Assembly: GCF_030272615.1 (NCBI RefSeq)
Contig: NC_081410.1
Span: 510,567,442 to 510,631,441, forward strand
Direction: 5' to 3'
Origin: Cryptomeria japonica
Lineage: Eukaryota > Streptophyta > Pinopsida > Cupressales > Cupressaceae
DNA length: 64,000 nt
A program made the translations under genes and the position numbers. This document shows, in pieces, positions 59,660-64,000 of the stretch (its first letter is position 1; each line of letters starts with the position of its first letter). The notes under the pieces were generated by a model, which saw nothing but the letters and a program-made list of their open reading frames with translations, ran no database searches and was not told where the DNA came from.

Positions 59660-60673
59660 TGTTGAGTTTTGATCAGATTGTCATGGCCAGGTAAATTTAA
59701 AATTTGATTTATGTTTTGATCACAATCCCCAATGAATATTGGTCTCATAACTTATGAATGACAATCTGAGATTATACCATCCAATCAACTTGAGTATATA
59801 GACTGTCTAATTGGTTGTATTTGATCCAATATATATATATATGATATGCTATTGGTTGCCTCCACTCTGCTAAAGTATTCAGTCTTTTATGATATCCTCT
59901 CACAATAAGCTATGTAGATATATTGATCTGCAATCAATATATGTAATTGTTGATGTTAATCTGATTGTCACCGACTGTTGAGTGTAACTATCAATCTGCA
60001 TAGATCCCTGCATATATGTAGATATACGTCCGACCTTTGATTATAATGCAACCTCTACAATTTAATATTTATGCACTCATAAATATGCCTTGCTCAATTG
60101 TAATTATGAACTGTATATATTTGACTTATTGCGTATAGCATTCTTCAGGAACTGTTGTATTTCAAAACTAGTTGCATCATTGTATATATATTATCGATCT
60201 CTCTTGCTACGTTGTATCTCCGCCTTATTGTATTTTGTATCTATCACTCTCCTAAAGGAATTACATTGTAAGATATAGGAAACCCGAGGTTGTGACTCTA
60301 CACGAAGGGACATGATCCTTTTGGAGGCAAACCGATACATTGATGTAATCGGTGTCTATAACTAAACCAATTAAACATAATCAGTTATGTGCAAACACAC
60401 ATCATTGGTAATTAGACAACACGATAATAATGAAATCTAGATATCGACAGTCGATTATACATATCGAAAGCAATCATTAGCTACTATTCTTTCATATTAA
60501 TTATATATATTAACTGATATCGATTTAATATTGTTTGATATATTAGGCAATTAATATCGGTTTTCATTAATAGCTGATATACGTAATTGTCCAAGGCCGG
60601 TCGGCCAATTAGACAATTACGTTGTCTCTGTCAATCCTAATAGATTACGACCGTAGCTATTCTATCATCAACA
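59660..60673 (-). repeat. Probable 3' LTR of a - strand Copia element (about 1 kb)
   Basis: The right border is firm: on the - strand a purine tract (AAGAGGGAG, 60682-60674) directly precedes TGTTGATGATAG. The left border at TGTTGAGTTTTG (59660) is a guess based on the matching inverted end. It follows ORF-X copy 2 directly. Confidence 0.5.
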
Positions 60674-60684
60674 CTCCCTCTTAG
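60674..60684 (-). other. Polypurine tract of the - strand Copia element
   Basis: CTAAGAGGGAG on the - strand abuts the LTR start. Confidence 0.6.
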
Positions 60685-60810
60685 CTAGGGAGGAATCCTT
60701 CTTAACCTTTATAAGTTGCATCACCTCTTGTGATGATATAAGTAGCCTCACTGTATGTGAAGAGGAAGATATCAACTCACTGTGATATTAAGTATTTATG
60801 GCATGTCCAT

Positions 60811-61156
60811 GGATATCAAGTCACATGATATCCACCATAAATGTCTCTTTAGATCATATTCACCATTATGGCTTGTTCACAGATATCACGTCTCATGATA
60901 TCCACCATCATGGTATGTCTAAAGAAATTTTTACATGCCATCATGGTATGTCTAAAAAATTTTTTACATGGCATGTCCATGGATTTCACATCACATGAAA
61001 TCCACCATGAATATCTCTTTATGTAATATCTACCATTATGGCTTGTCCACAGATATCATGTCTCATGATATCACCATTATGGTGTATCCATAGATATTAC
61101 TACTAGAGATATAAACCATTATGACATATCCATAGATATCATGTCTCATGATATCC
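60811..61156. repeat. Array of six 23-bp palindromes (GATATCA...TGATATC)
   Basis: Units at 60811-60833, 60881-60903, 60981-61003, 61051-61073, about 61092-61112 (degenerate) and 61134-61156. The arms are GGATATCA and TGATATCC or close variants. The unit at 60981 has a compensating pair of changes (GGATTTCA with TGAAATCC). Units are embedded in ATGGCTTGTCCA and CCACCATNATGG contexts. It lies in the 3' untranslated part of the Copia element. Confidence 0.85.
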
Positions 61157-61422
61157 ATCATAATGGTGAGATCAATCAATATCGTAAGATCATCACCTTA
61201 CGATAATGATCAGATGTACAAGTGTTCACTATTGAGAGATCGTCACCTCACAATAATGTTCACAAGGGCTCATCAAGCATTGAACCAATGTTGTCATGGA
61301 GTCACACACATGACACTAATCATGAACCATATCAGATTAATAAGTTGCATTAATAAGAGTTTACACTTTAAACATCTTATAATAAGAAAGAATGCATTAG
61401 TATAATAAACAATACAACCAAA

Positions 61423-61690
61423 CTAATGAAGTTGAGACTCAATCTCAGCTAGGTCTACATTTTCCACCATACCAACCTTATCTTGAAAGTACACAAACTT
61501 TATTCTGGAGAGAGGCTTGGTGAGAATGTTTGTCGTCAATTCTTTAGTACTAATGTTTCTTAACTGAATAACATACCTTTCCACTTGACCTCCACATGAT
61601 TTAACCTTTCATGAAATACAAGGTTGGAGTCTGCATCACTCTTGGTGTATTCCAAACTCATCAAGTATTCATCTATCCAGAAATATCATG
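61423..61690 (-). pseudogene. Copia pol end: reverse-transcriptase thumb fused to RNase H tail (internal deletion)
   Basis: The - strand reads DEYLMSLEYTKSDADSNL (the region after the reverse-transcriptase core), then almost at once HVEVKW and ILTKPLSRIKFVYFQDKVGM with VENVDLAEIESQ and a stop at 61425-61423. The RNase H core between is missing, and a frame change is needed. Confidence 0.7.
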
Positions 61691-62293
61691 ACTTAGGAGT
61701 CAGCATAAAAGGCCTCTTAGTCTACATGGGACTCCATCCCATGAATCATAATCTTTTGACTAATCACTAGAGAACATAGTCCACTCCCTCTGAATCAATA
61801 TGAACAAGATTCTCAGATATCAATCAAAGCATATCTTCTTAGTTTCTCCCTCTATCACGGAAGCATCCCTTGCTCACATGGACCCAATAATAGAAGATAT
61901 CTAGCTTCAAGAGACTCTCTTTTACTAGTATGATCCTCATATGTCTGAAAGTGCAAGATCCAAAATCACAATGGAACTGTTGTCATAAGATCGAGCCCTA
62001 GACAGGAATATGACCGACCTAAGATTTAGAAAAAAAATCCCCTAGCAGTATGCTCCCTCTCACTTGGAGAGCCCTCTTGTCTCAACTTCGCTTTGTAACC
62101 CTAGATGTCATCATCCCTTGTATGAATGCCTCAATAATTACCTCCAATGGACTATTGCACTTTAGCAAGTAAATATATAAAAAAATGGAAATGTAAAATC
62201 TCAGAATCTCCACTAAAGTCCTTTGTATATTCCTCTTGAATTTCAATCTCTTCATCACAATTAGAACTTCAAAACTCTATAACCTCTTTCAAG
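61691..62293 (-). other. Degenerate internal region of the - strand Copia element
   Basis: Short readable pieces (DDDI, acidic stretches) but no clear domain. Protease, integrase and most of reverse transcriptase are absent, so a large deletion separates gag from the pol end. Confidence 0.4.
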
Positions 62294-62488
62294 TCAGAAT
62301 ATGAATCCATCTGAATCCTTTTGTGGAAGAGTTTCACCAACATCTACAATGGAAGCTTGAGGCATAGTCCTGGTAGAACATTGCATTGCATAGTGACCAT
62401 ATTTGTCATATCTAAAGCATTGAATTTCTGAAATATCCTTCTTTCTTTTGAATGTAGAAGCACCATTAGATTTTGTTAGAGTTATCAT
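62294..62488 (-). pseudogene. Copia gag zinc-knuckle fragment
   Basis: IQCFRYDKYGHYAMQCSTR has CCHC spacing with the second Cys replaced by Tyr. Its position upstream of the pol remnant on the same strand suggests one deleted element. It is interrupted on its 5' side by the + strand LTR at 62474. Confidence 0.65.
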
Positions 62489-62832
62489 GCATTAACTAAT
62501 AATTATTTATTTAATTATTAGTCTATTACCCTCTACGCTTAAGCTAAACTTAGGCATTTAATAATATGGTAGCTATTTAATAATTATTCTAATTATTAAA
62601 TACGCTTTATCCCTTTAGCCTTTAGGGTTTCTTTAGGGTTGCACAACTTTAGGGTTGCATATTCTCCTTTTATAAGGATTGTATTGTACTTTTTATTTTA
62701 TTTCCCTCTCTTAATGATAATCTTTTTCTTCATAGCCATTATTGTTTTTTTGCCTCCATTCTTCTCTTGTGACAGGTATTTTGCTTGCAGGTGTTCTTGG
62801 GATCTCTGAAGTTGTATTTCTCAACTTCTTCA
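62474..62832 (+). repeat. 5' LTR of a + strand Copia element (359 bp)
   Basis: Starts TGTTAGAGTTATC and ends AACTTCTTCA, directly followed by a primer-binding site. A TATAAGG-like box lies near 62678. The element continues beyond the window. Confidence 0.75.
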
Positions 62833-62848
62833 TAGTATCAGAACCTAC
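62833..62848 (+). other. Primer-binding site (initiator-Met type, mutated)
   Basis: TAGTATCAGAACC differs slightly from TGGTATCAGAGCC, the sequence complementary to the plant initiator methionine tRNA end used by most Copia elements. Confidence 0.75.
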
Positions 62849-63895
62849 ATCTGCTGCTACTTGTACCTGATTTTTTGGAGGCTAAGGTTTCAAGTTTTTC
62901 AGAGTTTTTTATTTGCATCTAGGGAGCTTTTTTTATTCTGGGCATTTTAGGCTCAAACGAACCTAACAATTGAGCTCAGAACACCCAAAAACCCACATTT
63001 TCATATAAAATTTGTCCAATTTGGACAACTTTGGCTCTGGGAATTTTTTTTGTTTTATGCCTTTTTGGGCACAGATTTCGAGAAAAAAATTATTTAAAAA
63101 ATTAAAAAAATTAAATTGCAGGCAGTTTTATGGCGTGCCCACGCCGTTATCTACACCGCCAGCCGCCGACGGTTTACTAACCGCCGTGGCTAGCTCACTG
63201 GCTGGTGGTTACCGCCAGCAGTTAAAGTATCCGAACTAGCGGTATGTTACACCCGCTCCACCGCCGCCCCCTGGCCACCACCGCTGCCCAGCCGCCTAGC
63301 ACCACCTCCATTGCCGCTCTGCCCAAGCACCACCACCCTACGAGCAAAAGGGAGGGGTTTTTTTTTTTCAAGGCCTATTTGACCTAGAGGTGGTTTTTTC
63401 ATCATAACTTGGGCAAACGGAGTCATTTTTTGAAAAAATTTATATCGTCGGAAAGCTCTTTTCAGATCTGGAGGTGAGATTTGCAGATTTTTTCATATTG
63501 TATTTGTGTTTTGCCGTCAAAGTCAAAGCTTTTTTCTGCACTCTGGGAGCCATAACTTGGGCAAACGGACTCCTTTTTCGGCAAACGAATAGGCGTCGGA
63601 AAGGTCTTGGAGAGCACTATTCAAATTTGGGGTTCATTGTTCTACAAATTTTACCAGGTACACAAGATATTGTCTGAAGCATTCTTTTGGCTCTTGCCTT
63701 TCTTTCTGGCTTTCAGCTTGTATTGGGGTTTGGTTTTTCATCTTGTGGGGGGTGTTATTTTCTACTTTCTGTAATTTACTTCAGAAAATCAGAACAACTA
63801 AAACTCAAAAAGAAAAAACCCCTTCTACATCCTTTGTCTAGTCTGAAAGATCACTTAATTAAAAAACACAAGAGCAAGTAAAGGTATAGGTACAC
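62849..63895 (+). other. Leader of the + strand Copia element
   Basis: Includes a GC-rich CCGCC-type stretch (about 63130-63345) and two related blocks starting CATAACTTGGGCAAACGG (63404 and 63552), each followed by a GTCGGAAAG motif. The 64-75 aa open stretches here have no domain. Confidence 0.55.
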
Positions 63896-64000
63896 ATGGC
63901 AGATTCTTCAGTTGAGCTTCTTACATCACAAAACTATCACATCTAGAAAGCTCATATGATGAGGTTTCTCAAATCAAAAGGGTTGTGGTCCCGTTTGGAT
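63896..64000 (+). pseudogene. Copia gag N-terminus (runs off window)
   Basis: ATG at 63896 opens MADSSVELLTSQNYHI, then a TAG stop, then KAHMMRFLKSKGLW in the same frame. The usual residue at the stop in Copia gag (NYxxWK) is Trp, so TGG became TAG. The rest lies outside the window. Confidence 0.75.

Overview
This window looks like nuclear DNA from a plant with a large, transposon-rich genome, most probably a gymnosperm. The evidence is the dominance of nested, decayed LTR retrotransposons, a plant hAT transposase, a block of chloroplast rRNA-operon DNA, and one host-type gene with introns up to about 2.7 kb. The species cannot be named from sequence alone. I see only one plausible functional gene; nearly everything else is mobile-element debris.

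Layout. 1-14593: a decayed + strand Copia element that enters from the left edge, so its 5' LTR lies outside. It is split at 1132-9059 by a complete - strand LTR element. That inserted element has a 5-bp target duplication (GAAGG), a primer-binding site, a polypurine tract and a gag-protease reading frame, but no polymerase. 15350-18910: a decayed - strand reading frame of a transposon-linked family called ORF-X here. Just upstream of it, 18968-20292 holds about 19 imperfect palindromes, most of them 31-34 bp. 20566-30760: AT-rich spacer, long CT/GA microsatellites, three copies of a repeat family with a CT-rich core, a solo LTR and a LINE-type RNase H scrap.

33149-39620 (- strand): eight exons with matching reading phases, forming the 3' part of a host gene. 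It most resembles the C-terminal part of the nucleolar ribosome-biogenesis protein URB1/NPA1. 41418-42109: a small DNA-transposon derivative. 43238-47900: a decayed hAT transposase split by 2.7 kb of chloroplast DNA (rrn16 end, trnI-GAU, trnA-UGC, rrn23 start). 48000-53574: two LTR-like regions with TATA boxes and short-repeat arrays. 53966-59625: another palindrome array, duplicated ORF-X fragments and a motif array. 59660-62488: a deleted - strand Copia element. 62474-64000: the 5' end of a + strand Copia element (LTR, primer site, leader, first gag codons).

The recurring theme is arrays of short palindromes or short motifs, each with its own sequence, in LTRs, leaders or untranslated parts of several unrelated retroelements. 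Unit sizes include 34, 30, 27 and 23 bp. Where two LTRs of one element can be compared, unit number differs (three against four). This is the best candidate here for an undescribed biological feature.
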